Assembly: GCA_900550625.1 (NCBI GenBank) | Contig: URSW01000016.1 | Location: forward strand, 1-16,138 | Origin: an uncultured Eubacteriales bacterium | GTDB lineage: Bacteria; Bacillota; Clostridia; Oscillospirales; CAG-272 | Direction of reading: 5' to 3' | DNA length: 16,138 bases | Shown: one piece after another, positions 15,661 to 16,138 of the stretch | Numbering within the stretch: the first letter of the stretch is position 1 | How the letters are laid out: each line of letters opens with the position of its first letter | Position numbers and translations under genes: made by a program | Notes under the pieces: generated by a model | What the model was told of the DNA's origin: nothing | Databases searched by the model: none | Seen by the model: the letters and a program-made list of their open reading frames with translations, nothing else

Positions 15661-16138
15661 ATGGAGATCGTGAAAAGAATATTTGTTCTCCTTTTCGCAA
15701 TGTTGCTGTGCGTTCTTTCCTCAGGGACCGGATACGGTGCGGAGCAGGAAAGAAAATATATAAAGTGGGTGGACTTCGGGATCACATCTCAAGCCATGTC
15801 CGACGCGGCAAAGATCGACTGCACGTCACACGGAAGCGATCATGAGATTTCATGGATCGAGCTTCTTTCGCTTCTCGGCGTAAAATACGGCGGGAATTTT
15901 TCCCGATACAAAAAATCGGATCTCGATTATTTATCGGAAAGGATCAAAAACGGAGAAAATGCCGCGAATATATCGGGAAATCCGAAGCTTTACGCATATT
16001 ATCTCGAAGCTTACGGTGCGGTACTCGGCGGAATGCTCGGAGAATACCGCGAAATATCCGTTTCTGACGGCAAATTTACGGAAGAGACGAAATACGGTGT
16101 GCGGGTGTTTTCACCGATCGCCGCCGGGTACGGCTACA
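15661..16138 (+). CDS. Secreted protein, probable M23-family cell-wall peptidase, N-terminal part (runs off right edge)
   Basis: The frame opens with ATG at 15661, six bases after GGAGG, and stays open to the window end (159 complete codons). Residues 1-26 form a signal peptide: positive EIVKR, then a hydrophobic core VLLFAMLLCVLSSG, with likely cleavage after GYGA. The mature part begins YIKWVDFGITSQAM (33-46), then WIELLSLLGVKYGGNFSRYK (65-84) and YYLEAYGAVLGGMLGEY (113-129), and ends FSPIAAGYGY. From memory, this order of segments precedes the LytM/M23 domain in clostridial secreted metallopeptidases that cleave peptidoglycan cross-bridges. The catalytic domain itself lies outside the window, so the call rests on the N-terminal region only. 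Confidence 0.7.
   Translation, partial: MEIVKRIFVLLFAMLLCVLSSGTGYGAEQERKYIKWVDFGITSQAMSDAAKIDCTSHGSDHEISWIELLSLLGVKYGGNFSRYKKSDLDYLSERIKNGENAANISGNPKLYAYYLEAYGAVLGGMLGEYREISVSDGKFTEETKYGVRVFSPIAAGYGY

Noticed and set aside
1..16138. Mobile elements, CRISPR arrays, tRNA/rRNA genes, or a novel defence or biosynthetic system
   Set aside because: I saw no transposase, integrase, repeat array, cloverleaf or rRNA-like sequence. Nearly all the DNA is taken up by recognisable housekeeping genes.

Overview
The window looks like ordinary chromosomal backbone from an anaerobic Clostridia-type Firmicute. The evidence is the Gram-positive Shine-Dalgarno sites (AAGGAGG/GGAGG), WhiA, a BofC-like small membrane protein, the clostridial gene order nusB - M22 paralog - xseA - xseB - ispA - tlyA - nadK - argR - recN, and an M23-type secreted protein of clostridial style. 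An Oscillospirales or Christensenellales-like lineage is possible, but I cannot fix the family from this sequence alone.

Layout. At the left edge (1-173, minus) lies the first 57 codons of a gene that runs out of the window, probably a class A penicillin-binding protein. A 169-bp divergent intergenic region separates it from a small plus-strand membrane protein with a BofC-like C-terminal domain (343-675). That gene converges on dnaE with directly abutting stop codons. From 15541 down to 676, fourteen minus-strand genes follow with almost no gaps: nusB, a TsaD/Kae1-like paralog, xseA, xseB, ispA, tlyA, nadK, argR, recN, tyrS, a YjjG-type HAD phosphatase, murB, whiA and dnaE. At the right edge a divergent plus-strand gene (from 15661) encodes the N-terminal part of a secreted protein, probably an M23 cell-wall peptidase.

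Expression. A consensus SigA-type promoter (TTGACA, 17-bp spacer, TATAAT) sits just upstream of nusB and can drive the run. The M23-like gene has its own promoter whose -35 box overlaps the nusB -35 box on the opposite strand. Many junctions are coupled: TAAaATG (nusB/M22 paralog and M22 paralog/xseA), ATGA (xseB/ispA and murB/whiA), TAATG (tyrS/yjjG) and a 35-bp overlap (tlyA/nadK). The largest internal gap is 78 bp, between nadK and argR, and I saw no convincing internal promoter or strong intrinsic terminator.

Function. The genes cover rRNA antitermination (nusB), rRNA methylation (tlyA), DNA repair and replication (xseAB, recN, dnaE), isoprenoid and NADP supply (ispA, nadK), arginine regulation (argR), tRNA charging (tyrS), nucleotide house-cleaning (yjjG) and cell wall or division (murB, whiA, and both edge genes).

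I found no mobile element, CRISPR array, tRNA or rRNA, and no clear new system. The items most worth a second look are the Kae1-like paralog with an intact metal site but altered TsaD motifs, the shortened cysteine-containing WhiA, and the shared -35 divergent promoters.
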